A DNA stretch of 64,000 bases from an uncultured bacterium (GCA_903912525.1 CAIWHK010000025.1:1-64000); one strand, 5' to 3'. Positions 1 through 10,147 are shown, counted from the first letter of the stretch. Notes: a model not told the origin generated them from the sequence alone. Program-made: numbers and translations.

Positions 1-44
1 GGGCGGACTATCCGCAGGGCCGAAGGCCCGAGGACTGTCCGCCC
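1..44. terminator. Hairpin downstream of the TlpA-like gene
   Basis: An 8-base stem (GGGCGGAC at 1-8, GTCCGCCC at 37-44) encloses a second hairpin (GGGCC, loop GAA, GGCCC at 17-29). It lies 27 bases past the stop codon of the minus-strand gene that ends at 71. There is no clear T-run on either side, so it may be a stabilising or Rho-independent-like element, or part of an upstream gene's end. Confidence 0.45.
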
Positions 45-70
45 GGTGTCGTTCGTGCAGGCGCCTGTTA

Positions 71-1342
71 TCAGCCGCCAACCCCAGCGAGGGCGAGCGC
101 CTTCCGCAACTGCGCCTCATTCTGCGCCCCCACCATGTGCGCCCTGATGACCCCGTCCTTGTCGATCACGAACCCGGTCGGGATACTGGCGGCCTTGAAC
201 TTCGTCTGCGCATCCTCGGCGCTGATGCGGACGATCCGCATCGTGTAGGGGTTCTTCTTCAGGAATCCCTCGATGACCGGCTGCTCCTCGTTGCTGGCGC
301 AGAGGAAGACGACCTTGTCGGGGCCGAACTCCTTGTGCAGCGCCTCGAGGTGCGGCATCTCCATGCGGCAGGGGCCGCACCAGGTGGCCCACAGGTCCAG
401 GAACACGACCTTGCCGCGCAGGTCCGACAGCTTGAAGGTCTTGCCGTCGAGGCCGGTCAACACGGCGTCGGGCGCCGGCTGGCCCGTCATGGATTCGGGA
501 TTGGTCAGCTGCTCGAGCGACGCCGCCACGCGCACGCCCTCGGGCGCCGTAAAGGCGAACTTGTCCTCGGCCGGGGTACCGTTGAGCGTGACACTGGTGA
601 CCGTGTAGGTGATCTCCTGGATGAACTCGCCGCCGCGGCCCTTGATGTTCATCGTGGCCACGGCCTTCAGGCAGAACCCGCTGGCCGGGTCCAGCCACCA
701 GCGGCTCGGGCCGGGCACCGGCGCCGGGCTGGCGGGATCAGCCGGCAGGGCGGGCAGGCTGAACACGGTGCACTTGACCTCGCGGCCGGCGACCGTCAGC
801 GACTCGGTGACGGGTGATTCGACCGGCTCGCGGTCGGCCGGCAGGAGCAACTGCCCGAGGCCACCGTAGAAATTGAAGATGTGCTCCTCGTCCAGTTGCA
901 TGTCCGAGGCCGCTGCCAGGTCGCGCGACAGCTTGGCCGGCCCGCCCTGGAAAGCGGCGCGCATCGGCGCGTAGAAGAACCACGAACCGGAGGCCCCCGT
1001 ACCCAGGCTGAGGATGGGTTCACCCTCGGCCTGCGTCATCACGAGGCGGTCGGGCCAGCGGGCCGCCGCGTTGAACGTCAGGTCGGCGGTCTCGGCGGTG
1101 GTGGTGTCGGGCCCGACCGGACGGCTCGCCAGATGGACGGTCCCTCCCAGTTCATAGGCCTTCAGGCCCTCCAGCTGCTTCGCAGCCGCGGCGCGCGCCT
1201 CGGCATAGGCGGCCGCCGGCGTGGCGGCGGGTGTTTCCGCCGATTTGCCCGAGCCGCAGGCGACCAGGCAGGCCAGCGCGATGCAGGCCGGGACGAGGGC
1301 CGCGTTCCGGCGGCCGGACGGCGGAAGGTTCAGACGGAGCAT
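71..1342 (-). CDS. TlpA-like thioredoxin-fold lipoprotein
   Basis: Predicted periplasmic thiol-disulfide oxidoreductase of 423 residues. A lipoprotein signal ends in the lipobox LVAC with Cys29 as the acylated residue. Residues about 35-270 resemble the DUF2092/LolA-like beta-rich domains found in front of TlpA domains in other bacteria. Residues about 285-420 are a TlpA/ResA/AhpC-TSA domain with the redox motif WCGPC (Cys322, Cys325) and a later cis-proline segment (IPTGFVIDKDG). WCGPC is the classical thioredoxin active site and suggests a reductase rather than an oxidase role, for example in cytochrome maturation, but no ccm gene is nearby. It is the last gene of a minus-strand run after aroA and tyrS, 113 bases after the tyrS stop, so it may have its own promoter. 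Confidence 0.88.
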   Translation of the reverse strand: MLRLNLPPSGRRNAALVPACIALACLVACGSGKSAETPAATPAAAYAEARAAAAKQLEGLKAYELGGTVHLASRPVGPDTTTAETADLTFNAAARWPDRLVMTQAEGEPILSLGTGASGSWFFYAPMRAAFQGGPAKLSRDLAAASDMQLDEEHIFNFYGGLGQLLLPADREPVESPVTESLTVAGREVKCTVFSLPALPADPASPAPVPGPSRWWLDPASGFCLKAVATMNIKGRGGEFIQEITYTVTSVTLNGTPAEDKFAFTAPEGVRVAASLEQLTNPESMTGQPAPDAVLTGLDGKTFKLSDLRGKVVFLDLWATWCGPCRMEMPHLEALHKEFGPDKVVFLCASNEEQPVIEGFLKKNPYTMRIVRISAEDAQTKFKAASIPTGFVIDKDGVIRAHMVGAQNEAQLRKALALAGVGG

Positions 1343-1455
1343 GGCGGGGTCCTTTCGCCGGTGAACTGGCGCACACGTGATGGGAACAGTGCGGGTCGTC
1401 GAGTCATGATCGTCATCGCCCGGAAAGGCCGCAAGCGCGCCGCCGGGCGGGACGG

Positions 1456-2724
1456 TCAGCCCTCCACCCGCAGGTGATGGTGCCGCTTCTTGCCGAGTTG
1501 CAACACGACGCGGCCCTCGCGGACGTCGCCCAGCGCCAGGCGGCGCTGTTCGTCGGCCACGGCCTCGCCGTTGACCTTCACGCCACCCTGGCGAATGAGC
1601 CGCCGGGCCTCGCCTTTGCTGTCGACCAGGCCGACGGCGACCAGGGTGTCGATGAGCGCCAGGCCATCGCCGGCGAACTCGGCGACCGGATGCACACTCG
1701 AGGGAATGGCTGCCGCGTCGCCGCCACCGCCGAACGCGGACTGCGCCGCGGCGAGGGCGGCCTGGGCCGCGGGCTCACCGTGCACCAGCGCGGTGACCTC
1801 CAGGGCCAGTGTCTGCTTGGCCTGGCGGATGTCGGCGCCCTGCAGTTTCTCAAGATACTCGATGCGGGCCGGGGCCATCAGCGTGTACATGCGCAGGAAG
1901 CGGCTGACATCGCGGTCATCCACATTCACCCAGTACTGGAAGAAGTCATACGGGCTGGTGCGGCCGGCGTCGAGCCAGACGGCGCCGGCGGCGGTCTTGC
2001 CCATCTTCTCGCCGGTCGCCGTCGAAATCAGCGGGTAGGTCAGGCCGTAGACCTCGGCACGGTTGACGCGGCGGCACAGGTCGATGCCCGAGCAGATATT
2101 CCCCCACTGGTCCGAACCGCCGACCTGCAGCCGGCAGCCGTAGTCGCGGTTCAGCATCAGGAAGTCGTAGGCCTGCAGGATCATGTAGTTGAACTCGAGG
2201 AAGCTGAGGCCCGTCTCCATGCGGGTCTTCACCGAATCGCGGGTCAGCATCTGGTTGACGCTGAAGTGCCGGCCGATGTCGCGCAGGAACTCGATGTAGC
2301 CCTTGTCGCGCAGCCAGTCGCCGTTGTCGATCATCAGGCCGTCGAGCGGGCCGGCGCCCGGGCCGTCGGCCAGACGGATGAAACGCGCCAGCTGGGCGCG
2401 GATGCCCGCCAGGTTGCGGTCGATGTCGGCGACCGTCAGCAACTGGCGCAGCTCGGTCTTGCCGCTGGGATCGCCGACCATGGCCGTGCCGCCGCCGACG
2501 ATGGCGATGGGCCGGTGGCCGTGCCGCTGCAGGTGGACCAGGCCCATGATGGGCACCAGGCTGCCGATGTGCAGGCTCTCGGCCGTGGGATCGAAACCGG
2601 CGTAGCCGGTGATCGGGCCGGCCTCCATCAATTCGCCGAGCGCAGCCTCGTCGGTGCACTGCTCGAAGAAGCCGCGCCACTTCATCTCGGCGATGTAACC
2701 GGGGAAATCGGGACGCACGTTCAT
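1456..2724 (-). CDS. tyrS: Tyrosyl-tRNA synthetase
   Basis: Class I aminoacyl-tRNA synthetase charging tRNA-Tyr with tyrosine in the cytosol. The 422-residue product has the usual bacterial TyrRS length. The signature HIGH sequence is HIGS (residues 52-55), the KMSKS loop is KMGKT followed by AAGAVWLD, and residues about 350-422 form an S4 RNA-binding domain (SKGEARRLIRQGGVKVNGE). The reading frame is open 384 bases further upstream, but the extension has no family similarity; the ATG at 2724 gives the family N-terminus (MNVRPDFPG). The gene follows aroA by 193 bases on the same strand, and a 7-base hairpin at 2785-2801 sits in the leader. I looked for a T-box specifier and antiterminator in that leader and did not find one. 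Confidence 0.96.
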   Translation of the reverse strand: MNVRPDFPGYIAEMKWRGFFEQCTDEAALGELMEAGPITGYAGFDPTAESLHIGSLVPIMGLVHLQRHGHRPIAIVGGGTAMVGDPSGKTELRQLLTVADIDRNLAGIRAQLARFIRLADGPGAGPLDGLMIDNGDWLRDKGYIEFLRDIGRHFSVNQMLTRDSVKTRMETGLSFLEFNYMILQAYDFLMLNRDYGCRLQVGGSDQWGNICSGIDLCRRVNRAEVYGLTYPLISTATGEKMGKTAAGAVWLDAGRTSPYDFFQYWVNVDDRDVSRFLRMYTLMAPARIEYLEKLQGADIRQAKQTLALEVTALVHGEPAAQAALAAAQSAFGGGGDAAAIPSSVHPVAEFAGDGLALIDTLVAVGLVDSKGEARRLIRQGGVKVNGEAVADEQRRLALGDVREGRVVLQLGKKRHHHLRVEG

Positions 2725-2784
2725 CGGATCACCATCCGTCGGCGCAGGATCTTCCGTCGAGCGCGAACTTTTCGTCGGGCCAGG

Positions 2785-2801
2785 CGGTGGGGCGCCCACC
2801 G
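2785..2801 (-). other. Hairpin in the tyrS leader
   Basis: CGGTGGG and CCCACCG pair perfectly around a GCG loop, about 60 bases upstream of the tyrS start codon. It could influence tyrS expression or simply be a by-product of high GC. No T-run follows and no T-box sequence is present. Confidence 0.3.
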
Positions 2802-2910
2802 TACTCCGCATGAAGGGCACCCCGCGTGAAGACGGCCCCGGAGGCCGCCCGTCCCTCTGGTGGTCCTGACAAGACCGCGCCCGAGAGCGAAGTCTTCCAC
2901 CGTCGAACGG

Positions 2911-2927
2911 ACGGCCCTCAGGGCCGT
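2911..2927 (-). terminator. Short hairpin overlapping the aroA stop codon
   Basis: A perfect 7-base stem (ACGGCCC / GGGCCGT) with a three-base loop spans the aroA stop codon. It is terminator-like but lacks a T-run, so read-through into tyrS remains possible. Confidence 0.35.
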
Positions 2928-4264
2928 GCCGGATCGCCGCCCGCGAGCAGCCGATCCAAGACGTTGAAGAATCCGGGGAATGATACCCCCACGCACGCCT
3001 CGTCATCAAGCGCGGTTTCGCCATTTGTGCACAAAGTCGCGACTGCCATCGCCATGGCGATGCGATGGTCGCCCGCGGTCTCGAAGACCAGCGGCGTGCC
3101 GGTCGCACCGCCGCGCAGTGAACACGGGCCGTCGATCACCAGGCCGTCGGAGCGCTCCTCGACGGCCGCGCCGAGCCGCTTGAGATTGCGCGCGAGCAGC
3201 GCCAACCGGTCGGATTCCTTCACGCGCAACTCGGCAGCGCCGCTGATCACGCTGCGCCCCGGGCACTGTGTTGCGAGCACCGCGAGCACGGGGATTTCAT
3301 CGACGAGCGAGGGCATCTCGGCGCCGTCGACCATGAAGGGGCGCAGGCATCCGGCGCGAACCTCGACATCGCCGCGCGGTTCGCCCCCGGCATCCGTTAC
3401 AGCCTTCCCGGCGGGTTCGCCCACGACGAGGGCGCCGGCGCGTTCGAGCACGCGCAGCGCGCCGACGCGGGTGGGATTGAGCGACTGGCCGCGACTGAGG
3501 ACACGCGAGCCGGGCACGAGCGCGGCGGCGACCTGGAAGAATGCGGCCGAGGAAGGGTCACCCGGCACCGCCAGTGAGAACGCCGGGAGGCGGCACGGGC
3601 CGTCCACCGACGAGCCGATCGGGTCCCGGCCGACGGGCACACCCAGGTCGCGCAGCAGCCGTTCGGTGTGGTCGCGGGCGCCGGCGGCGCCGCGCACGAG
3701 CGTGCGCCCTTCGGCCCCGAGTCCTGCGAGAAGAAGCGCCGAAGCAACCTGGGCCGAGGCAACCGCCAGTTCGTGGTCGACGCCGCGCAGCGCGGCGCCG
3801 CGCACGACCACCGGCAGGCGTCCGTCCTGGACCGCGTAGCGCAGGTCGGCGCCCATGCGCCGCAGCGGGTCGACGACGCGGGCCATCGGTCGGCGGCGCA
3901 ACGACTCGTCGCCGGTGAGGGTGACGACCGCCCCCCCCGCGGGCAACAGGCCGGCGAGCACACCCATCAACAGGCGAGCCGTGGTGCCGCTGTTGCCGCA
4001 GTCGATGAGAAGGGGACCGGACGGCAGCGCAGCCGGCGGTGTGATGGCAACGACGTCACCATCCTGCGCCGTCGTCGCGCCAAGCGCGCGGGCGGCCGCC
4101 AGACTGCTCTGTGTGTCGGCACAGTCGAGCCAGCCCGTGGCCCGGCAGGGGCCGTCGGCCAGCAGGGCCAGCAGCACGACGCGGTGCGAGATCGACTTGT
4201 CGCCGGGCGCGGTGAACAATCCGCCGAGCGGACCAGTCACGTGCGGGAGGATGCGAGCGTTCAT
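2918..4264 (-). CDS. aroA: 3-phosphoshikimate 1-carboxyvinyltransferase (EPSP synthase)
   Basis: Sixth step of the shikimate pathway: transfers the enolpyruvyl group of PEP to shikimate-3-phosphate. The 448-residue protein has the family's two-domain length. Motifs visible are PGDKSISHR near residue 20 (substrate-binding lysine and serine), GNSGTTARLL near 95, ASAQVASAL near 168, and LRVKESDRL near 350. The ASAQVxSAL form is characteristic of class II-like enzymes. Start at the ATG at 4264, giving MNARILPHVTGPL, which leads directly into the first strand of the domain. It is divergent from the MATE gene across a 109-base gap that should hold both promoters, and is followed by tyrS on the same strand. 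Confidence 0.96.
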   Translation of the reverse strand: MNARILPHVTGPLGGLFTAPGDKSISHRVVLLALLADGPCRATGWLDCADTQSSLAAARALGATTAQDGDVVAITPPAALPSGPLLIDCGNSGTTARLLMGVLAGLLPAGGAVVTLTGDESLRRRPMARVVDPLRRMGADLRYAVQDGRLPVVVRGAALRGVDHELAVASAQVASALLLAGLGAEGRTLVRGAAGARDHTERLLRDLGVPVGRDPIGSSVDGPCRLPAFSLAVPGDPSSAAFFQVAAALVPGSRVLSRGQSLNPTRVGALRVLERAGALVVGEPAGKAVTDAGGEPRGDVEVRAGCLRPFMVDGAEMPSLVDEIPVLAVLATQCPGRSVISGAAELRVKESDRLALLARNLKRLGAAVEERSDGLVIDGPCSLRGGATGTPLVFETAGDHRIAMAMAVATLCTNGETALDDEACVGVSFPGFFNVLDRLLAGGDPARP

Positions 4265-4373
4265 CGTTCTCCAGGGGTCGGCGCTTGCCGGTGCGGTCGG
4301 CGCTTGCCTGTGCCTGCCGCCATCTTAGATTACGGTGGTCCTTTGGCAAGCCCTTCGCGGACGGAACTCCGGG

Positions 4374-5795
4374 ATGAACGACGACGGGAACACCACCGCC
4401 TCGACCAGGCGCCGCGCCGCGGCGTCCTTTTTCCGCGTCCATGAGCGCAGCGAGATCCTCGCCCTGGCCCTGCCCACCATCCTGACGATGCTCTCGCAGA
4501 CGATGATGTGGACCGTCGACACGGCCCTGCTCGGCCGGGTCAACAGCACCTCGCTGGCGGCAGCCGGGCTGGGCGGTATGATCACCTGGTGCGCCTACTC
4601 CGCGTTCAACAACCTGAGCCGCATCAGCGGCACCTTCGTGGCGCAGGCCCATGGGCGCAATGACGACGAATTGGTCGCCCACTACGCCTGGCAGGGGATG
4701 TACCTGGCCGTGCTGGCGGGGTTGCTGCTGACGTTCCTGGGCTGGCACTGCCGGGTCGCGATGCCCCTGACCCGCAACCCGGCCGACGTGCAGGACCTGA
4801 CCGCCGTCTACATCCGCTGGCGCAGCACGAGCGCCGTCGCCACCCAGGTCGCGTTCGCGGTGACGGGATTCTTTGCCGGACGGCGCGACGTCCGGGTGCC
4901 GATGTGGTGCGGCATCTGGGGCAATGTCGTCAACCTGGTGCTGGCGCTGTGGCTGATCTTCGGCTGGTCGGGCTTCGCGCTCGGCGGCCGCACCTGGCTG
5001 GCGGTGGCGCCGCTGGGCATCAAGGGAGCGGCGATCGCCACCGCAGCCGGCACCTGGGCCAACGCCCTGGCCCTGGTCGGCTTCGCGCTGGCGCCGTCGC
5101 TGCGCGCACGCTACCGCCTCCACCGCCCGCGCCGCCCGGATACGCGAGCCCTGGCCAACCTGGTGCGGGTGGGCGCCCCGGCGGCCGGCGAGAACTTCAT
5201 GGATATGGGCGGATTCGTGATGTTCTCGGTCTTCGTCGGGACCGCGGGCGCCGTGCAACTGGCGGCCAGCCAGATCACGATCCAGCTGCTCAGCTTCTCG
5301 TTCATGCCGCTCTGGGGCCTGACCACGGCCGCCGGCGTACTGGTGGGCAACTGCCTGGGCGCCGGCGAACCCGCTCGCGCCGCGCACTACGGACGACAGA
5401 CTTACAAGCTGGGCGCCTACTACTCGCTGTTCCTGGCCGTGCTGATGGTGTTGCTGCGCGACCGCATCTTCGGGGTCTTCACCAACGACCCGGCCGTGCT
5501 GGCCCTCGGGCCGGCGCTGGCGGTCGCAGCCGCAATCTTCCAGTACTTCGACGGCGTGCGCATGCTCAGCAGCGGCATCCTGCAGGGGGCCGGCGACACG
5601 CGCTATGCGATGGTCGTGACGTTGATCCTCATGTGGGGGATGTTCATCCCGCTGACCTGGTACCTGGTGGTCGCGCAGGACGGCAACGTCGTCGCCGCCT
5701 GGATGGGCGCCAGCGTCTGTTACCTGCTGCAGGGGTGGTTCCTGTGGCGGCGGTTCGCCTCGGGGAAGTGGCGCGCCGTGAAGATCTTCCGCTGA
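4374..5795 (+). CDS. MATE family multidrug/Na+ efflux protein
   Basis: Inner-membrane antiporter of the multidrug and toxic compound extrusion family, 473 residues with about 12 hydrophobic segments arranged as two six-helix halves. The N-terminal half starts ILALALPTILTMLSQTMMWTVDTALLG, a typical MatE opening, and the second half begins near residue 245 (LVRVGAPAAGENFMDMGGF). Substrate cannot be read from sequence. An in-frame GTG at 4335 would add 13 residues (MVLWQALRGRNSG) with no family match, so I prefer the ATG at 4374. It converges on the hybrid kinase gene with only 12 bases between stops. Confidence 0.9.
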   Translation: MNDDGNTTASTRRRAAASFFRVHERSEILALALPTILTMLSQTMMWTVDTALLGRVNSTSLAAAGLGGMITWCAYSAFNNLSRISGTFVAQAHGRNDDELVAHYAWQGMYLAVLAGLLLTFLGWHCRVAMPLTRNPADVQDLTAVYIRWRSTSAVATQVAFAVTGFFAGRRDVRVPMWCGIWGNVVNLVLALWLIFGWSGFALGGRTWLAVAPLGIKGAAIATAAGTWANALALVGFALAPSLRARYRLHRPRRPDTRALANLVRVGAPAAGENFMDMGGFVMFSVFVGTAGAVQLAASQITIQLLSFSFMPLWGLTTAAGVLVGNCLGAGEPARAAHYGRQTYKLGAYYSLFLAVLMVLLRDRIFGVFTNDPAVLALGPALAVAAAIFQYFDGVRMLSSGILQGAGDTRYAMVVTLILMWGMFIPLTWYLVVAQDGNVVAAWMGASVCYLLQGWFLWRRFASGKWRAVKIFR

Positions 5796-5807
5796 CCCGC
5801 GCCCCGG

Positions 5808-8105
5808 TCAGTCGCCGGGCGCCGCCGTCCGACCGGGTACACCCGCGGCAGCCGCGCTGAGTGCCGTCTTGAGCGCCCGCTCGAGGTCGGCGCGATGGAA
5901 CGGCTTGGGCACGAAGGCCAGCCCGGGCCCCAGCTTCACCGGGTCGACAACACCCTGCTCGGCATAACCCGACATGAACACCGCGCGCAGGCCCGGCCGG
6001 ACTTCGGCCAGGCATTCGTGAAGCTCGCGGCCGTTCATGCCCGGCATGACGATGTCGGTCACGAGCAGGCGGAACGCATCCGGGTTCTTCTGGAAGACCT
6101 GCAACGCGGCCAGCGGCGTGGCCGCCGCCAGCACCGTGAAGCCCAGCTTCGCCAGCATCGCGGCGGTGAGTTCCCGCAGTCGCTCGTCGTCCTCGACCAG
6201 GAGCACGGTGCCGCCGCCCGCGACAGCCACGGACGCCTCGCTGGACGGCGCCGGGACCGGCTCGACCAGCGTCCGCGGCAGAAGGATCCGGAAGACGGTG
6301 CCCTTGCCCTGCTCGCTGCTCAGGTCGATGTAGCCACCGTTCTGGTCGACGATGCCCTTGACCGTCGCCAGTCCCAGCCCAGTCCCCTTGCCCGCCGACT
6401 TTGTCGTGTAGAACGGCTCGAATGCGTGCCGGACCGAGGCCGTGTCCATGCCCATGCCGTCGTCGGAGACCGTCAGCATGACGTACTCGCCCGGCTCGAG
6501 GCCCAGGTGCTGCTCGCAGAAGGCGGCATCGGCCTCGCAGTTGGCGGTGCTGATGACCAGGTGCCCGCCGCGCGGCATGGCGTCCCGCGCGTTGGCTGCC
6601 AGGTTCGCCAGGATCTGATCCACCTGAGCAGGGTCGATCAGCGACCGCCACAGGTCCGGCTGCGGGTAGAACTCGAGGGCGATGTGCTCGCCGATCAGCC
6701 GGCCGAGCGTCTTGGCCACCTCGGCCACGCTGTCGTTGATGCAGACCGGGCGCGGCTCGATGACCTGCTTGCGCGAGAACGTCAGCAGCTGCCGCGTCAG
6801 GTCGGCCGAGCGCTGGGCGGCGCGCTCGATCTCGCGGATATCAGCCGCCACGGGGTGGTCCTCGGGCAGCGATTCGCCCGCCATCTCGGCGTAGCCGATG
6901 ATGACGTTGAGCATGTTGTTGAAGTCGTGCGCGATGCCGCCCGCCAGCCGGCCGATGGCCTCCATCTTCTGGCTCTGGCGCGAGCGCTCGTCCACTTCGC
7001 GCAGGCGCGTCACATCGCGCTTGGCGGCGACGAAGTTGGTGATGGTGCCGTCGGCCCCGAACACGGCGGTGATCGTCATGTTCTCGGTGTAGAGCACGCC
7101 ATCCTTGCGCCGGTTGACCAGGTCGCCGCGCCAGGTGCGCCCGGCCACGATCGTGCCCCACATCTCGGCGTAGAACGCATTGTCGTGCAGCCCGCTCTGC
7201 ATCAGGCGCGGATTGCGTCCGATCACGTCACGCAGGGCATAGCCTGTCATCGTCTCGAACGCCTGGTTGACGTAGAGGATGGTGCCGTCGCGGTCGGTCA
7301 TCACGAAAGCGTCGTCGGACTGGTCGATGGCGCGCGTCAGGATCTCGCGGTCCTGCTGCAGTTGCTGCTTCTCGGTCACGTCTTCGATGAGGGACATGAC
7401 GCCGGTCACGCGCCCCGCGTCGTCGAACAGGGGCACGTTGTACCACTCGCAGCGGATGCGGCGACCATCGTTGCGCAGGTTGTCGTTGGTGGAGCGGCGG
7501 CCGCCGGCCGTGCCCAGCAGCTCGGCCCAGACGGCGTCGACATGGTCGCGCGCCTCGGGCGGGACGATGAACCGCGCGTGGCGCCCGAGCGCCTCGTGCT
7601 TTTCCCAGCCGAAGATCCGCCGCGCGGCCTCGTTCCACTCGGTGACCCGGAAGCGGGTGTCCCAGCCGATCACGGCGGCCGGTGACTGCGCGACCACCGA
7701 CTGCAGCAACTGCTTCGACTCGCGCAGGTCCTCCTCGGCGCGCTTCTCGCGCGTGATGTCGCGCACCGCATGGATGACCGCGCGGCGGGCGCCGTGGCCG
7801 CACAGGCGGCCGGTGACAGCCACGCGTCGCGCACGTCCCTCGCGATCGATCAGGCTGGCTTCCCAGGCGGCCCAACCGTTGTCGAGCGCCTGGTGCAGGC
7901 AGGATGTGGGATCGGTGCCGGCGCCGGTGGCGAACAGTGACGGCAGCAGGCGCCCGACCAGGGACGGCGCCTCGGCGCCGCAGAGCGTGGCGAAGGCATG
8001 GTTGACGAAGAGGACGCGGCCGTCGGGATCGGTCACGCACATGCCGCCGGGGGCGCCGGCCATGGCGTCGAGAAGCTCATCGTGGGTGGGTTGCCAGCGA
8101 TCCAT
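5808..8105 (-). CDS. PAS-containing hybrid histidine kinase with C-terminal receiver
   Basis: Cytosolic sensor kinase of 765 residues with no membrane segments. In order: three PAS domains (about 8-120, 135-255 and 258-375; the last two begin [13 protein letters not shown] and [13 protein letters not shown]), a HisKA dimerisation domain with IAHDFNN (phospho-acceptor His393), an HATPase domain with N and G boxes ([34 protein letters not shown]), and a receiver domain (about 635-750) with acidic pair VEDDE and phospho-acceptor Asp684 in TDIVMPG. The HDFNN form is typical of kinases that hand off to a fused receiver. No response regulator with an output domain is adjacent, so the downstream target is unknown. 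Soluble PAS domains suggest cytoplasmic redox, ligand or energy sensing. Confidence 0.93.
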   Translation of the reverse strand: MDRWQPTHDELLDAMAGAPGGMCVTDPDGRVLFVNHAFATLCGAEAPSLVGRLLPSLFATGAGTDPTSCLHQALDNGWAAWEASLIDREGRARRVAVTGRLCGHGARRAVIHAVRDITREKRAEEDLRESKQLLQSVVAQSPAAVIGWDTRFRVTEWNEAARRIFGWEKHEALGRHARFIVPPEARDHVDAVWAELLGTAGGRRSTNDNLRNDGRRIRCEWYNVPLFDDAGRVTGVMSLIEDVTEKQQLQQDREILTRAIDQSDDAFVMTDRDGTILYVNQAFETMTGYALRDVIGRNPRLMQSGLHDNAFYAEMWGTIVAGRTWRGDLVNRRKDGVLYTENMTITAVFGADGTITNFVAAKRDVTRLREVDERSRQSQKMEAIGRLAGGIAHDFNNMLNVIIGYAEMAGESLPEDHPVAADIREIERAAQRSADLTRQLLTFSRKQVIEPRPVCINDSVAEVAKTLGRLIGEHIALEFYPQPDLWRSLIDPAQVDQILANLAANARDAMPRGGHLVISTANCEADAAFCEQHLGLEPGEYVMLTVSDDGMGMDTASVRHAFEPFYTTKSAGKGTGLGLATVKGIVDQNGGYIDLSSEQGKGTVFRILLPRTLVEPVPAPSSEASVAVAGGGTVLLVEDDERLRELTAAMLAKLGFTVLAAATPLAALQVFQKNPDAFRLLVTDIVMPGMNGRELHECLAEVRPGLRAVFMSGYAEQGVVDPVKLGPGLAFVPKPFHRADLERALKTALSAAAAGVPGRTAAPGD

Positions 8106-8162
8106 GGGTGCTCCCGCGCCGATCCGGAAACGGGCCGAATGCCCGCAGCGATCCTCATGGTA

Positions 8163-8194
8163 AGCCCGGGGTGGCGGAACCGCAGCCCCGGGCT
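8163..8194 (-). terminator. Strong hairpin between the hybrid kinase and TonB receptor genes
   Basis: A perfect 9-base stem (AGCCCGGGG / CCCCGGGCT) encloses an inner GCGG-AA-CCGC hairpin. It lies 58 bases upstream of the kinase start and 40 bases downstream (plus coordinates 8234) reversed from the receptor stop, so it fits as the terminator of the TonB receptor transcript. Confidence 0.55.
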
Positions 8195-8233
8195 CGCATC
8201 ATCCGGTACCGGAATGGGACAGATGGCTCGCGG

Positions 8234-10147
8234 TCAGAAATCGCGGCCGACCGTCAATGTCAGCAGGCGGCCGGGCAGGGACACGCCCGGCACCTCCTGG
8301 CGTTCGCGGTCGAGCGCGTTGGTCAGGAGACCCTCGGCGAACCAGCCGCCCGGGCCGCTCCAGTCGGCGCGCAGGTCCAGGCTCGCCTGGTGGCGGAAGC
8401 CGTCGGGACCGCCGTCGTGGGCCAGGTACCTGAGCGCGGCGCCGCAGGCCACGGCCGGCGTCAGCACGAAGCGACCCTGCGCCGTGGCCACGCCACGCGG
8501 CGCAAGCAGCGCGTACTTGCCCTGGTAGCCGGGAAGGAGCGCCGTACTCGTTTCCAGCCACGTCCATGCGACCGCGGCGGCGTGGCCGCGCGCATGGCGC
8601 CAGCCGGCCTGGGTCTCGGCGCCGCGGACGGTGGCCTCGGCGACGTTCAGCACACGCCAGATCGCCTCGCCCTCACTGCGCGCCCACTCGATGCGGTCCT
8701 TCTCACGCCGCTCGAACCAGGTGGCCGACGCGAACCACGGCCCGTGGTCGAGCGCGAGCCCGCCGTCCCAGGTCCAGCCGCGCTCGGGGGCCAGGCCCGG
8801 ATTGCCCTGGTTGGCCGGGTCGACGTAGTAGAGGTCGGTGAAGGTCGGGACACGGAAGGCGCTGCCGACGCCGGCGTGCAGGACCAGGCCCGTGCGCACG
8901 CGATACGAGAAGGCCGCGCTGCCCGAGCCGTTCGCCGCGTAGCCGTCGCGACCGTCCACGCGCAGGCCGGCCTGCCAGAAAATGCGATCGCCGTGCCCGT
9001 CCAGCTCGGCGCTGGCGGCCGCCTGCCGCCGTGTGTGCGAGCCGAGCGCCGTCGCCGCCGCGCCGCCGCGCAGGCCGTGGCTGTCGATGTCCTCGTACGC
9101 GCCCTCGATGCCGACGGCGAGCGTGTGGCGCGGGCCCAGGTCGACCAGCCCCCGCAGTTCGGCGCCGACCCGCCGTGTCAGGTGGTCGTTGGCGTAGGAC
9201 GACGGCTGCTCGCGCCGCAGCCAGAAGCGGTCGCGATGCGTGCGCACCGACACGCGCGGCTCGATCGCGATGCCGTGTCCGAGGCTCCCCCGCGCGCGCG
9301 CCCAGCCCAGGAAGGTGCGCGTCGCCTCGAAGGAGGGAAACGGCGCGTAGAAGTCGCGCGCTCCGAACGCGCGATCGGCCAGGCCGGCGAAGGCGTCGAC
9401 GTCCCAGCCGCCCCAGCGGTCGGTGGTGCGGCAGGTCGCCGTGGTGGCCCGCGCGTCGGCGCCGGCCCACGCCTCGCCGCCGTCGGCCGTCGACTCGAAA
9501 TGTCCATCGGTGCCGAAGCGGCCCAGCGACAGGCGCGTGCGCCCGCCGTCGGCGCCGTGTGCGGCCAGGTCCAGGCTCCCGCGCGCGGCCCAGGTGCCGT
9601 CGCCGCCGCCGGTGAACGCCAGGCGCCCGCCGTCGCGGTCAGCGGGCTCACGCGTCACGACATTCAGGGTGCCCCCGAAGGCACCGGAGCCGTAGAGCGT
9701 CGAGCCATAGCCCGGCAGCACCTCCAGTCGCTCCACATCGGCGAAATCCAGCGGCAGGTCCAGAAGGTGGTGGCCGGTCTGCGGGTCGCCCGCCGCAACG
9801 CCGTCGATGAGCACCAGCACCTGGTCGAACGTCGAACCGCGGATGGTGAGGTCGCCCTGCACGCCGTACTGCTGCCGCTGGCCGACAATGACGCCCGGCA
9901 CCGCCTGCAACGCCTCGTTCACCGAGCGCGCGGGTGCCGTTGCCAGTTCCGCCGCCTCGACCACGCGCACCGGCCGGACCAGCCCCGGCAGCGCCGCCGG
10001 CACCCGTGAACCGACCACCTCGACCAGCGGCGCGACCAGCACCGTGTCGGCAGTAGTCGCCGCCGTCTGCGCCTGGGCGACCGCGACGCCCCAGACGGCG
10101 AGGGCCGCAATGATCACGGCGCGATGCCGCCGTCCACACCAATTCAT
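8234..10147 (-). CDS. TonB-dependent outer-membrane receptor (BtuB-like)
   Basis: Outer-membrane 22-strand gated channel of 637 residues. A signal peptide (about 1-27, cleaving after AVAQAQ) is followed by a plug domain (about 50-165; SVNEALQAVPGVIVGQR, DLTIRGSTFDQVLVLIDGV, VERLEVLPGYGSTLYGSGAFGG) and a beta-barrel ending in an aromatic residue (LTLTVGRDF), as outer-membrane insertion requires. The plug and small size match the BtuB/vitamin B12-type subfamily, but substrate cannot be assigned: no transporter is adjacent, and the 42-base upstream gap is too short for a cobalamin riboswitch. The ATG at 10147 is preferred because AGGAAGGGA sits at the correct distance; the frame is open to 10171. 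It follows the SpoIIE phosphatase gene closely and may be co-transcribed with it. Confidence 0.9.
   Translation of the reverse strand: MNWCGRRHRAVIIAALAVWGVAVAQAQTAATTADTVLVAPLVEVVGSRVPAALPGLVRPVRVVEAAELATAPARSVNEALQAVPGVIVGQRQQYGVQGDLTIRGSTFDQVLVLIDGVAAGDPQTGHHLLDLPLDFADVERLEVLPGYGSTLYGSGAFGGTLNVVTREPADRDGGRLAFTGGGDGTWAARGSLDLAAHGADGGRTRLSLGRFGTDGHFESTADGGEAWAGADARATTATCRTTDRWGGWDVDAFAGLADRAFGARDFYAPFPSFEATRTFLGWARARGSLGHGIAIEPRVSVRTHRDRFWLRREQPSSYANDHLTRRVGAELRGLVDLGPRHTLAVGIEGAYEDIDSHGLRGGAAATALGSHTRRQAAASAELDGHGDRIFWQAGLRVDGRDGYAANGSGSAAFSYRVRTGLVLHAGVGSAFRVPTFTDLYYVDPANQGNPGLAPERGWTWDGGLALDHGPWFASATWFERREKDRIEWARSEGEAIWRVLNVAEATVRGAETQAGWRHARGHAAAVAWTWLETSTALLPGYQGKYALLAPRGVATAQGRFVLTPAVACGAALRYLAHDGGPDGFRHQASLDLRADWSGPGGWFAEGLLTNALDRERQEVPGVSLPGRLLTLTVGRDF

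Noticed and set aside
2725-2917. Possible T-box leader before tyrS
   Set aside because: No specifier loop or conserved antiterminator bulge sequence found; only a short GC hairpin.
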